A stretch of DNA of 64,000 nucleotides from Daphnia pulex (Eukaryota; Arthropoda; Branchiopoda; Diplostraca; Daphniidae), in NCBI RefSeq assembly GCF_021134715.1, contig NC_060028.1:332501-396500 (forward strand), written 5' to 3'. This document shows, in pieces, positions 23,918 to 35,446 of the stretch. Positions within the stretch are counted from its first letter, which is position 1, and each line of letters begins with the position of its first letter. The notes beneath the pieces are model-generated. The model made no database searches, was not told where the DNA came from, and saw only the letters and a list, made by a program, of their open reading frames with translations. The translations under genes and the position numbers were made by a program.

Positions 23918-24410
23918 AATAACGTCTTACATTTGGCTAGTGTAGGGCGATTTCTGAACGAATCTGGATCCTTCCGGAATTACCGAAGGAATTTCGGTGG
24001 ATTTTCCCTTTGCCATCAGGGAGGGGTATTTTCACTGATTTCTCAGGGTATTTCACCTGAAATTGTTGGATTTTCTGTATTCAGGTTTGCTTGCAAACCT
24101 GACGGACCCGCCTCCGAGGACAGGGGGTCCAAGCACAATTAGATTTTCATCAGACTGTACCAAATCAACATACAGCTAGTCTGGCCGTGATTATTTTGAG
24201 ATCGCAATCTCAGTTAAATCAAGCCCCCTAGACACTCGGTAGTTTTGTGACGCAGGTTTGGGCTTTTTACACAATTTCCGTGGCGCCGCCTGATGGTTGG
24301 GTGGTAAATCAACTTTGTTCTTTTTGGGAATCGAACTCAGGCCACGATGTGTTCTGATGTTAAAGCCACGCCCTTTCCGAATCACCCACTCTGTTCACAT
24401 TAAAGTTTGT
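23918..24410 (-). mobile_element. tRNA-derived SINE-like element, copy B
   Basis: On the minus strand the head (about 24396-24326) contains an A-box-like GTGGGTGATTCGG and a B-box GAGTTCGATTCCC, the internal RNA polymerase III promoter of tRNA-derived SINEs. A ~400 bp body follows, with the shared tail ending at the CCGGAAGGATCC and CGCCCTACA blocks. Very similar to copy C at 25.58-26.07 kb. Confidence 0.6.
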
Positions 24411-24699
24411 TTTATTTGCCGCCAGAATTTTGACATGTTTGGCAGTTATTTCCGAAGTATTTTTGTTTGAAGTAAATGAAATCCAGGATATCAAAATTAA
24501 ATAAAACAATTGCACAAATTATGATCATTGTGCAATTGTGCAAAAATTTTGGGGCGATCTTGATGATTTCACTTGAAGATCGCGGTCGCAATCTCTTTTG
24601 CGATCATCCATGGACTGAAGAGTTCAGCAAACTTGGGCCTTTTTGTGGTAAACTGGTTTTCTCTTCATCCGATTTTTCAATTAAATTTCCTTCGTGTTG

Positions 24700-25575
24700 A
24701 TTTATACCAATTATTAAGTTTTTTAATTGCCCATTTACACGAAATAACTGTGAAATCACACGGGATACTCAAATACCGCACAGAAATTTCATCCTTCATA
24801 ATAGCCTTAGGTAGATTTATTTGAGAAATCAACAGTCCGGTTGTTCTAGACCACTGGTAGTTGTAAAGAAGACAGTTAACGGGCGTGTAAAGTGAAACAG
24901 AAATCCATTCATACTCAGTTATTGCTTATTCTTTCACGTAGTTTTTACCACATTTTACGACTCGAATTTCCTTTGACGATTATTTTTTATCTTTCAACCA
25001 CATTGTTGAACCTCTTTCGATCGGAACTTTCTGTTCGGGTTACTTTTGTTTTCGAGTGAACCAATTCGCTTGGTTTTTGACCGAAAACGCACTTTTTCTA
25101 AATTTTATTGAAGTCATTTTTTATAAATGGGAGGAAGAATTTTCAGTTAAATCTTGGAAATTTTGTTTCTGTGTCTGCAAGAGATTATTTGGTTATATTC
25201 TTTCCTTTTTCGTGTTTTAATTTGAAAATATTGTCAGTCACGACAAAATAGTAGGCTGTAACTACGGGCGTTAGGAGTTTATTGTGGGACGAAGACTATA
25301 ATTAAACATAAATTTCAACTTGACGTACTCGCCAGCATCAATGCGTGTGATTAGCGGCTATAATTTTTTTTTAAACAAAGAATAGAAAATCAAAAGAATG
25401 AAACTCAGTTTAATATTAGTGCATTGACTCGACTTTTAGCAGAACTTACTTGCCGAAATATTTTTCGAACTAAATCACAGTCTGTCTCCTTCGACAGCTC
25501 TAAACTTGAATGATAAAACTTGATTAATTGATTTAATTTAATTTGAATTAATTTTACATTTTGGATTTTAAATAA
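24700..25575. repeat. Tandem repeat unit preceding SINE copy C
   Basis: 24723-25260 repeats 22657-23200 (for example TTGAACCTCTTTCGATCGGA), and 25438-25500 repeats 23836-23890 (AGCAGAACTTAC, TCCTTCGACAGCT). With SINE copies B and C it forms two diverged, roughly 1.2-1.4 kb tandem units. No gene is seen. Confidence 0.55.
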
Positions 25576-26075
25576 GAAAATAACGTCCTACATTTGGCTG
25601 TTGTAGGGCGATTTCTGAACGCATCCGGATCCTTCCGGAATTACCGATGGGTAGATCGGTGGATTTTCCCTTTGCCATCAGGGAAGGGTATTCACTGTAT
25701 CTCAGGGTATTGCACTTGAGCCTGTTGATTTTCTATTCAGATTTGCAAGCAAACCTGAAAGGGACCCACCTCCGAGGACAGGGGATCTAAATACATTCCG
25801 ACTTCCATCGGATGTACCAAATCAACATACAGCTAGTCTGGACTAGATTACTACGAGATTATCCCCTCCTCAATCTCAGTTTCATCAAGCCCCCTAGACT
25901 CTCGGTCATTTTGTGAGGTAGATTTGCAGGGTTTTCAATTTCAGTGGCGCCGTCTGATGGATGGATGGTGAACCAACCATGTTATCTTTGAGAGTCGAAC
26001 TCAGGCCACGATGTGGTCTGATGATAGAGACACGCTCTATCCGACTCACCCACTCTGTTCACATTAAAATTTGTT
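25575..26075 (-). mobile_element. tRNA-derived SINE-like element, copy C
   Basis: The head on the minus strand (26060-25989) reads GTGGGTGAGTCGG (A-box-like) and GAGTTCGACTC (B box). Body and tail align with copy B along their length. The tail includes GCGATTTCTGAACGCATCCG at 25608. Confidence 0.6.
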
Positions 26076-26211
26076 TTATTTGCCGCCATAATTTTGGCAT
26101 GTGACATCTAATTTAAAAATCTTGGCAGATATTATTTGCCCACGGTAAAGATGTTTTTAGGCTAAGTTAGGTTCAATAATTGCGTCATGAAATTTAATGG
26201 AGTATTTCTTT

Positions 26212-27540
26212 TCTTTTCTTAGACACGATTTTCTAACGGAAACATTTCGTTTCTAGAGTCGCCTGCTAATGCAAAATGCGGAACTATTGTACGAGAAGGT
26301 ATAAAATGAATTAAATGGCTGCCGACCGTGCATTTTGAGCTAATAACTATATCTTTTGTCGGTTATTTATCTTTTCTAGGAACTAAACGACTCCACAACG
26401 AACGAGTTGAACAAACTTACGTGCACAGCAACTGAATGGACCTAGTTCGTTTTCATTAGATCAGCGTATAGCAGTGGGCAAAAGTAAAGTAAGTGGTCTT
26501 ATTCATTTCTCGTAAATGACGGCGGATGCCTAAGAAAGCGGCCGACCCTGGCGGTGCAGTTGCAAGGAATTTAATTTTCTCGTTTTAATTGGGGCAGCTA
26601 TAAATTTACGATGCCACATTTTTTCCAACTCCCTATTCCTTTGAAACTCTATTCGAGATTTATGGGCCGTCTTCTTCCGGTTTTACTCGTAACTTCTCAA
26701 CGTAAAAATGGTCTAGGTCTATTTTTAGCCAACGTGATATTTTGATATTCTTTCAAAGAAAATAGGACATCGCAAATAGCAGTAGAGGTGGGGCGAGTCT
26801 TTGTTCATCCCTCCAGTCAAATCACAGCATAGTGCATAGAAACAAAGCTATGATTACTAGAAAAAAGTGGTGAGACAGAAAATGCCGTGTGCCATAAAGC
26901 GGACGTTGTCCACATCGTTTCTTTTTAAAATTAAACAAAAGGTAACAGGGTGTAACAGGGGTGGCGCGTATGGTCATTTTTGTTGCAGCATACTTCCGAA
27001 ACCGTAGACTCCCGAGGGCACACTCACCTGCTGGTGGCGCGGAGTGATTTACGCCAACAATAGGGGTGCACGCACGCATTTAAAAAAAAAACAGTTTGGC
27101 CTTCTTATTTTAACGAGAAATGGGAATGGTTTGTAGCCTATACGAGATGTTTACTCCAGCAAGTTACGTAAAAAAAAAGAAAAAACTCATTGAGGTTGAC
27201 CATTTCAAACAGATTTCAATATGACTACCCATCGGTTCGATAGTAAAACTAAAATTACAACACCTCTACATACAGACCTTGTTGCGTAATTTTAGTTTTA
27301 CTGTTTTAGCGCATTAAATACGAATGCTTTTTCTGCTATAGGATAAGATCGTTTGGGCTGGATGGACTAACACATTTTTTTTCTATTTGATGTACTGTAG
27401 TCATGTGTTTTACTCGTCCAATTTTCTTTTTCGACTGATAATAACTTTAATAAGGCATCCCGAAAAAAAAGGCCTTAAGGGTGAGACAGCATAAGTAATG
27501 GCTCGCAGGCATAAGGTATCTTAAACGCGTCGTAACTACT
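26212..27540. other. Upstream flank of paralogue B with a duplicated 90 bp block
   Basis: 26219-26305 (AGACACGATTTTCTAACGGA, AACATTTCGTTTCTA) matches 16667-16765 upstream of paralogue A, which helps define the segmental duplication. The rest is AT-rich without a recognisable gene. Confidence 0.5.
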
Positions 27541-27553
27541 GTATACCGCCAAC

Positions 27554-27590
27554 TACAAATAGGCGCCAAACAAGGACAACTTGCGATAGT
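27554..27590 (+). promoter_or_regulatory. Putative core promoter of four-module gene B
   Basis: TACAAATA at 27554-27561 and GATAGTCATC near 27585, matching the block before paralogue A. Confidence 0.4.
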
Positions 27591-27685
27591 CATCTGTCTG
27601 TAACCGACACGAAGAGTTGAGCGGAGATTGCGTAACGTGTTGGATTCCATTTCAGTCGAACGGTAGAACTAGAGTCTTAGGCAAA

Positions 27686-30600
27686 ATGGATATCACCTGC
27701 TACCCCAGACTTTTGATTTGTATTCTGTTGCTGTTTCCATTGACCTTTATTACCAAAATCACTAGTGAACCTTTTCAGAGCGATCACCGTCCATCCGAAA
27801 GATCATTAACCCTTGAAAAATTTTCATGGAAACAGCGACTAGGAAAGGTATTCTCGCATAATTGGAGAAAAAATGGGAAATTGAGTGTAGACAAAGTGTT
27901 GCCTCCATTAGAAAGTTCGATTGCCCCACCATCCGGAAGCGAATTGAAAATCTTCCCACCGAAACTGTGGCTGAGTTTACTCAATAATCTTGCCGTAGAG
28001 ATAACTAACACGGGACAAACGGGATGCACTTGCTCAGATCCCAATCCGCAAGGAGTAACAATAGGACGCATTTGCTCCACGACTTGCTTGACGTCGGAGA
28101 CATTGTGTTATGGCCAGACTTGTACCCGAACAACGACTTTTTCGGCTCTTTATTTCCTTTTTACTGGAGAACAATTTCTAGGACAAGAGACATTTCCCAT
28201 ATCATTTGTAAGTACCACCCAGAAGATAGAAATTGATGAATTAAATTGTGAATTACTCGAAAGCAATTGCATCGCAAAATCCGCATCGACGCAAGCAAAA
28301 GTAATCGGCGCATTAGGGACAGGGGGCGCCATCGCCTTGTCGGTTGGGATTTCAAAGGACAAGAAGAGTAAACCAAATGAAGAAGAGGAAGAAGAAGAGG
28401 AAGAATATGACGAATATTATCAAGAACCAGAATATTCAAAAAAGTTTGGTCGGAAATCCAAAAGTTATTTCGAAAATTTGAAAAGTTCGATGGTTCCAAT
28501 CGATGAGCAATTCGATGCGATGCCCCGTAGTTTGTTTGGTTTTGCACTGAGAAGAGTAGCACAACCAGCAGAAGGAACATGCAGCTGTAGCGTCAGCATT
28601 CCGTTATTCTTCGTTCAAGAATGTACAACCACTTGCCTGTCATCCAAACAACTTTGCGGCAATCATTTTTGTACCCGCACATCCGTTTTCAATGCATTTT
28701 TGTATCCGACCGGAAGCAATAGCGAACTAACAACACAAACATTTCTGTCCGTCAATAACAAAGATTGTGAGAAGTTGAGAGCTGATTGCATCGCATCGTC
28801 CGCTATCGTCGCTGTAGCCAAGATCGGTGCCGCTGCTGGACTGGCCGCTGCGGCTTTATCGTCTGGAATGGGAGCAGCCGCTAAACTTTTCATAACCGCT
28901 AATTATATAAATGATAGAACTAAAAATGAAGATGAGCGTTTGCATCAAACTTATACAGGACGCACAGCAAAGAGATTAAAATATTTTGATTCCCAGATGA
29001 ATTCAAAATCTTACTTTGATGAAATCGAATCATTCTTGGAAAGTTCAATCGTTGAAGAAAAGAATTTGAAAAGATTTCCCAAAAATAATCTCTTTAGTTT
29101 ATTTAGTGGACGACAAGATGAGGGTATCACTGGTTGTACTTGCGATGATCCAAGTCCATCAGCGGAGACGATAGGACGAGCTTGTAGCACAACTTGTACA
29201 AATAGCGAGACGTTGTGTTCCGGCTCTCGATCCTGCTACCGAACCACCACTTTCATGGCCGTTTATTCCTTTTTATCTGGTTCACGGTTCTATTGTTCTT
29301 ATAATGGTATAGAGGATTCACAACTTCTTTCCACCATTTTAACCAGAACTTTTTCGCAAATCGACGAAGAAAGATGTGAAATACTCGAGAGCCAATGCAA
29401 TGCAGTTGATACTTTGGCCAAGGCAAGGCAACCGGCGGCAGATGTGGCTGCCTTGTCGGTCGGATTGGCCGCTGGAGCTGTTGGAATTGCCATAATTAAG
29501 GCTAAACATAGCCAAGCTATGGACAGTGCAACATACGAAGAATATGGTAATTATCCATACGTGCAAGATCCGTATGCCAGGCGAAAACGAAGAAAGAGAA
29601 TGTCATTTACCAAAGAAAGAAAACAGAATGAATTTGAAACAAAATTAAGCGACAATCAGACAATTGAATTCGAACAACACCCTTCGCTGACCCCACCTAG
29701 CATTGAAAGTTCTATGGAAGAAATATTAAATGTCCCGACATTTTTAAAATTATCCGGGAGACAAGCGGCTGTATGCGCGTGTAATATTTTAGGGGTTTTT
29801 TCCGACTCTTGTTTAACAACCTGCTTGGCATCTGAGCAACCATGTGCTGGTGGTGGTTGCAGTTACTGCACTCGAACTTCCGTTTTCGAAGCCAGCCAAT
29901 ATTTAATAGGTCCCGATTCATTGGACTGGGGCACTTTTTCAGTACTGTCAGTCAATAACAAAGATTGTGAAAAGTTACTAGTCGATTGCAGCGTCGCCTC
30001 GTCGACTATTTTGGCGGCTGGAAGAGTGGCCGCAATTGGTGCTGGAGTTGGCGGAGGTGTAGCGGCCGGAATTGCAGTGGCAGCTGTGGTCGTCGCCAAT
30101 GACAACCAACAAAACAACAATGACAACAACAACAATAATAATAACAATAATAATCAACAATTGGCACAAATCTCTAATCAAACCCCCGCAAATAATTTAC
30201 CGATTCCAGTTGTCGGATTAAGTTTTCCGGATGACGGAAGTGGTGACAGTTCCATTCGATTTCCTGACGGAAGTAGTCATCCTATTTTCAGCAGAGGACC
30301 TTGTAATCAAACTCAGTGGGTTACAGTCAACCCCATTTCATTACAGGTCAGTTGAGTATTTCTAATATTTGTTCAAAGTTCAAATGAATTTTTCGTCTTT
30401 TAATTACAGGGTGGATGCACTTTGCGTCTCTGTGAGGAAGAAAGAGTTTTCGTTGGCCGGACTGGCCTCTGCCATGACGTCAACGATCCACTTGAATGTC
30501 AAGGAGGTCGACGTCTTTATTACACGGCCTATGGAGATCCGATATGCGATTGTCCCATCGGACAATATCCGTTTCCCGACAGCACTAAAGACGATTGCGT

Positions 30601-31420
30601 TTCATTATTCTCTCAAGGTAATTTCTAATTCTATTGAATCCATTTTGCCTTAATTACAATATAAATTGATTTTTAGGTTCCTGCCCAAATCGTCAAGTGT
30701 TGGTTATAACTGAGGACGGTCGACTGAGTTGCGAACCCCTTGAATGTCAGTCGATTAATGGAGGAGATGACGGACGATTCCAGCAGTTGATTCCGGATGA
30801 GAAAGGAACTTGTTTCGCTTTGGGTTCACGCGGACCTTGTTCTTCCACTCAATTGTTGGGTTACGACATATTCAAACGGCAATTGCAGTGTGTTGTCGAT
30901 CCCTTCTCTCCCGAATCTTCTTCATCTCAACAAAATGAATTGGTCCAAGGAGCAGAAAACAAGGAATTGTATTCGCAGGATTACATCAGTGAACGAATTG
31001 AGTGGATTGAATATTTAATCAGCATCGGTTTATTGCAAAAAAGCAAATTAATGGAACCAATCGAGAGACAAGACAATGCTGGAATTCTTCAATTGCCCAG
31101 TTCCTTACCTGATTCACTCCTTCATCCTTGTCGCACTGGAACGCGACCAGGCAATAATTTCAAATGCGCCAATCCTTTAGTGTAAGTTATATCTTCTTAG
31201 AGTTAATTAAGTTTATTCTGTTTCATCATCAATTTTTTTTTATGGATTCAGGTCTGGTTCCGGTGGAGGGACACGTCCTCCGGTGCGTCCGTTAGTTTCT
31301 TGCCCAGCTGGCACTTTCTTGACGGCCTCGGGCTCGTGTGTTGGTGACAGTCGAGCGGCGAAATGTGGACCTTCGACTCGTTTTAACGAAGCAACTGGAC
31401 AATGCCGACCTTTATTTTGA
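27686..31420 (+). CDS. Large secreted four-module Cys-rich protein, paralogue B
   Basis: Exons 27686-30346, 30410-30617, 30677-31181 and 31252-31420 give about 1180 aa with the same exon phases as paralogue A. The ATG at 27686 (MDITCYPRLLICILLLFPLT) is preferred because it aligns with A and starts the signal peptide; 23 further in-frame codons upstream do not begin with ATG. All four modules, their Cys patterns and hydrophobic Ala/Gly segments are kept. Differences cluster in linkers: a longer Glu run near residue 235, an Asn run near 810-820, and RRKRRKR in place of RRKRSKR. Module 2, module 4 and the C-terminal exons are nearly identical to A, while module 1 and the linkers differ more. Function is unknown. 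Confidence 0.85.
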
Positions 31421-31504
31421 TTTTTCAATGCGTCAGTAGCTGTTTTGATTTTGGTTTCATCTACCATATAAAAATTTGTCTGATTGGATGTAAAAAATTT
31501 GTGT

Positions 31505-31510
31505 AATAAA
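31505..31510 (+). terminator. Polyadenylation signal of paralogue B
   Basis: AATAAA 85 bp downstream of the stop codon at 31420. Confidence 0.6.
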
Positions 31511-31646
31511 GTGTCAGTTTCTCTATTTTGCAATATGTATTTATTTTTATTAAATTGGTTTATTTTTACTTTAGTGACTTAGTGTTCGATCCTTATTCGC
31601 AGAATCAGGTGTTTCCTTTTTCCAAACAAAAGAAAACAAATATTGG

Positions 31647-32880
31647 CGTAATACTGTCGAAGGAAGGGTGCCCTAAATTGCGGGACTATGGGGACGGAAT
31701 AATTCAAGATGGCCGCCATTTCTTTTTCCTTTATCACCTCACGTTCTCAGGCTTCTGTTAGGTGTTAAGTTAAGTTAAGTTAAGAGTCTGCGACTCGCCG
31801 ACTCTAGACTTGAAATCAAATTTGATTCTGTCGAAGGTGTTATTGTAAGTTAAAAATGAACTGTGATTAGTATTGTACGTCGTCAGTTTGTCATTGTTAC
31901 TGTGTACATGTGTGTGCATATTTGATTAGTGATAACCAGTCTTGGAGTTCAGTTGAATGGTTGTAGCATGGTTGTAGAGTAAAAAATTCTTGTGAAAGAA
32001 AGTTCACATAGATGTTTATACATGTTTGCTAATTATTTGGTTTGTTTCTTTTGTTTCTAGAAGCTTTGCAGATACTGCGGAAGGATCCAGAAAGCCTGCA
32101 GGTTGTTTGTATGTTACTTTGATTTTGGTCTGGTTATTTTACTTAGTTTCATTTCATTAAGCACATTTGTTTGCATGTTCTTGTGCAGGTAGGATTTACA
32201 TTTGTTCTCTGGTGAAGAAGGATTGTCAAGATAGTGTGCTCTACCCGAACGTTGTTAGCTGCCATCATGTTGGTTTCTATCTATAATTGTCTGTAGACTG
32301 CTTATTATAAAGTTGTTTTGAGGAAATGCCTTACTGCCTTGTGAAAGAATTAATCTAGTTTTTTTGTTTTTACAGATTAAATGAGGATACCACACACTGA
32401 GTTGACTTCGCTGTAGCTATGCAACTAGGCTTGGCAGTGTCTTCATCGGTTTAAATTTGGCAAAACAAATTCATGTCATATTTGAGCATCTATTCTGTAT
32501 TCTCCAAGGTTAGTGAACATATGTTTCTCTTTGGTTTAAAATTTTCGTGCGATAATATCGCCTTATACTTTTTCTCTTTTAATTAAGAATATTCTTTTGT
32601 ATAACTGTGTTGCGGATTCTCCCCGATTTTTACCGAACCTATAATAATTTTATTCAGAATCAAGGTTTGATCGCCCATTAACATAACACGAGGATAACTG
32701 TGGTTGAAGCCACACCGCATACTCAAATAGCTCGCAGTAATTTTGCCCTTCATTAGCTTCAGTCAGATTTTATTTGAGAAGCTAGTAGCAGCGTCAGCGG
32801 CTCTAGACGACTCCTAATTGCTAAGAAGACAGTTAATGGGCGTGTATAGTGAACAAGATAACGATTCATGCTCAGTTTTA
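31647..32880. repeat. Downstream duplicated block, copy 2
   Basis: 31647-31733 and 32672-32880 correspond to 21524-21610 and 22657-22880 after paralogue A, in the same order and orientation. A short (GTTAA)n run lies at 31760-31783. No gene is seen. Confidence 0.6.
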
Positions 32881-32991
32881 CTACTGAAATTGTTATTCGG
32901 ACGACTATTTCTTAACTTTTTATCCACGTTGCTGGTAACTTAAAATAACACTCAGTTATTTGTGCATTCACCCGATGCAGCAAAGTTATTT

Positions 32992-33030
32992 ATGTAAGGT
33001 ACGTCAACGTGTCCGTGATGTACCTTACAT
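32992..33030. other. Short hairpin (inverted repeat)
   Basis: ATGTAAGGTACGTCA and TGATGTACCTTACAT form a 15 bp stem with one mismatch around a 9 nt loop. It is too short on its own for a microRNA precursor; it may be a cruciform or repeat edge. Confidence 0.4.
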
Positions 33031-33839
33031 GTGAATTCGAAAAGTTTATTCAAAAATGCCTTAGGTTATTCTTTTCGTTCAAGTTTTCTTGTAACAAACC
33101 TAGAAAGAAATTTAATCGACGAAGTTGAAAGATTTTGAAGTAAGGAAGGAGCAATATCGCTTGCAGCTACTTTATTTCTTCCCGTATAACTGCAGGGATA
33201 TTAATCAACCGTATCAATTGGGCGTTACCCGCAAGGCGTTTATTGGGTAGAACCCTGCAGCAGTGTTATTTATTTCACCATTTCTTACAATCAAGCGTCG
33301 TGAAAATCATGTAAAAATGCCCACTTAAATATGGAGCGCATGGCAACCTGTAGGTTCTTAACAAAACGGTGATGAATCCTCTTTATTTAAGAATTCCCTA
33401 CCATTGCTCTTTTGAAGTAGCTGTATAATTGGCATTAGTAGGAAACTTTTGGGCTCTATCGGGGGCCAGTCTTGATCCTTTACGGTTCTTGAGATCAGTC
33501 GTCTATGGCGGCAAGATTAAAAAATGGAAGACAAACTAGAACTCGGTTAAAGCTACTCCATTAAAATTATTATTACCGCAAAGTTGACAAGTTTCGTCGT
33601 TCTGTCAGGATCAGTTGTGGGAAATTAAAAAAATTTACCACCCAATATTTCTTATATTTCCATTATTTACGGTTGACCAACGCTGATCCGAATTCCGAAC
33701 GTGTAAGGCTGTAAGTAATTATGTAGCCTATAGTTGATAAGAAAAGGCTGTATTACAAGATGTTAATTTTTCAATTTATTATTTATTATTTCGAAAAATA
33801 AATATGCTCCACCCAGGTGGAGTTTGCATTATGTGATGA

Positions 33840-34560
33840 CAATAACGTTCTACATTTGGCTTATGTAGGGCGATTTCTGTAGACATACCCGGATCCTTCC
33901 GGATTACCGAATGGGTTTCGGTGGATTTTCCCCTTGCCATCAGGGATGGGCGTTGTCACTGTTCTCAAGGACTGTCACTTTCGCTTGAGTCTGTCGGATT
34001 TTACAACAAGTTTGCAAGCAAACCTGAAGGTCCCACCGCCGAGTCCATGAGACGAAACACAAACAATATATTTCAACTACTTGTACCAAACCAACACCAG
34101 TGTGCAGACTGTGATTACTTGAGATTATCCTCCCGAATCTCCAAGTGAATCTACAGACCCCTGACTCTCGGTACTAATATTATGCAGATTTGAGCCTTTT
34201 AAACAGGTGGAAACGGGATTAATTCAACGTCTATGCTAGCCTCTATTTGTTTTTGGCCGGGACATCCAGGGGAATCCTTCTGTAAATTTAAGTAGTTAAT
34301 TTTCCGCTCAACGTTCATTGTTCAATTGTTTGATTTAATTTTGATTGGATTTAATTATTAATGAAGTGCATGGAATACCGGATTATCGTCCAATAGAGAT
34401 TGATACCCTGGCGGCAGATGATGGCGACGACTCATCCTTTGGAGTTTGCATCACTTTGGAGATGGCACGCTAAGTGAGAATCCGTTTGAAAGTTTAACCC
34501 ACGTTATTTTAAGACCATGTTGACATGATCACAGTAATATCCAGGCAATTTCCTAATTGA
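33840..34560 (-). mobile_element. Dispersed repeat, copy D (long form)
   Basis: The left part (33866 on) shares the GCGATTTCTG and GGATCCTTCCGG block with copies A-C. From 34180 it continues with GAGCCTTTTAAACAGGTGG, CAGGGGAATCCTTCTGTAAA, GATTGATACCCTGGCGGCAG and AAGACCATGTTGACATGATC. That extension is shared with fragment A and the inverted copy at 52.48-53.05 kb, but not with B and C. Confidence 0.6.
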
Positions 34561-35446
34561 TCTCCATTCCCTCTAGACACGACACGTTGTTAAGACCGTG
34601 CCGACGTGACCAAATTAAAGGTAATTTTCTAATATTTCTTTGATTGAATATATATATTTTTTTGCGATCATTCACATCCATCAGGTAAAATCCATTTACA
34701 AATTTAATTTCTTTAGCTAATTGTAGAAAAATAGAAACTAGTCTTTGGTCTGGTCATCTAACGGATTTCGTAAAATTTAACATTTAAATTCATACCTATT
34801 CAATCTCGATAAAGATTTAACCGGTAACTTCCCCCAGTGGCCAAGCCCATGCTCCTTTTTTGGTCCGTAGACCTGAGGCGGGAAGTTAGTTCCCCCTTTT
34901 TTTAAAATAATTTTTAAAATAATTTTTTAAAATAAGGGCATATTTGCAAAGCAGCGCAGAGCGGAAGTTTCTATCAAGCATGTACTATCTCTTAATATCT
35001 ACATGTAGGCTACAAGCCCAACTCATTCAGAACGGCCGTTGGGAAGGATTAATGAGAGTAGTCAGCTTGTGCACCTAATGCATAGCCCACAGCTGCTCAT
35101 AAATACGCTACTATAAATATGCGATAGCATTAAAAAATCTTCCGTTGACTATTTTTATCGTCACTTAACCGCAATTGAATAATTATTCCTTTCGCACTCA
35201 CCATTCAATAATTGTTGTATTTCACATTTCCGGCTGTTTTAAAACATTGGATCAAGATTGAGTACAGAATTTAAACAATTAAATTATTCCTAATGTCTGC
35301 ATTTTCGTTTTCTAGGAAGGGGACAACGAAATGCGAATGCGACATTATACTAGGATTACCCTACTGCACGGAAACGGGATTGAAATCAACATTGCAGAGA
35401 AACTTAGTAAAACCCCCAGTACGTTCAATTTCTTTTTCCACAGATG
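34561..35446. other. Intergenic region 3' of TBP
   Basis: AT-rich; begins with a second, partial copy of the GACCGTGCCGACGTGACC motif. No gene is recognised. Confidence 0.4.
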
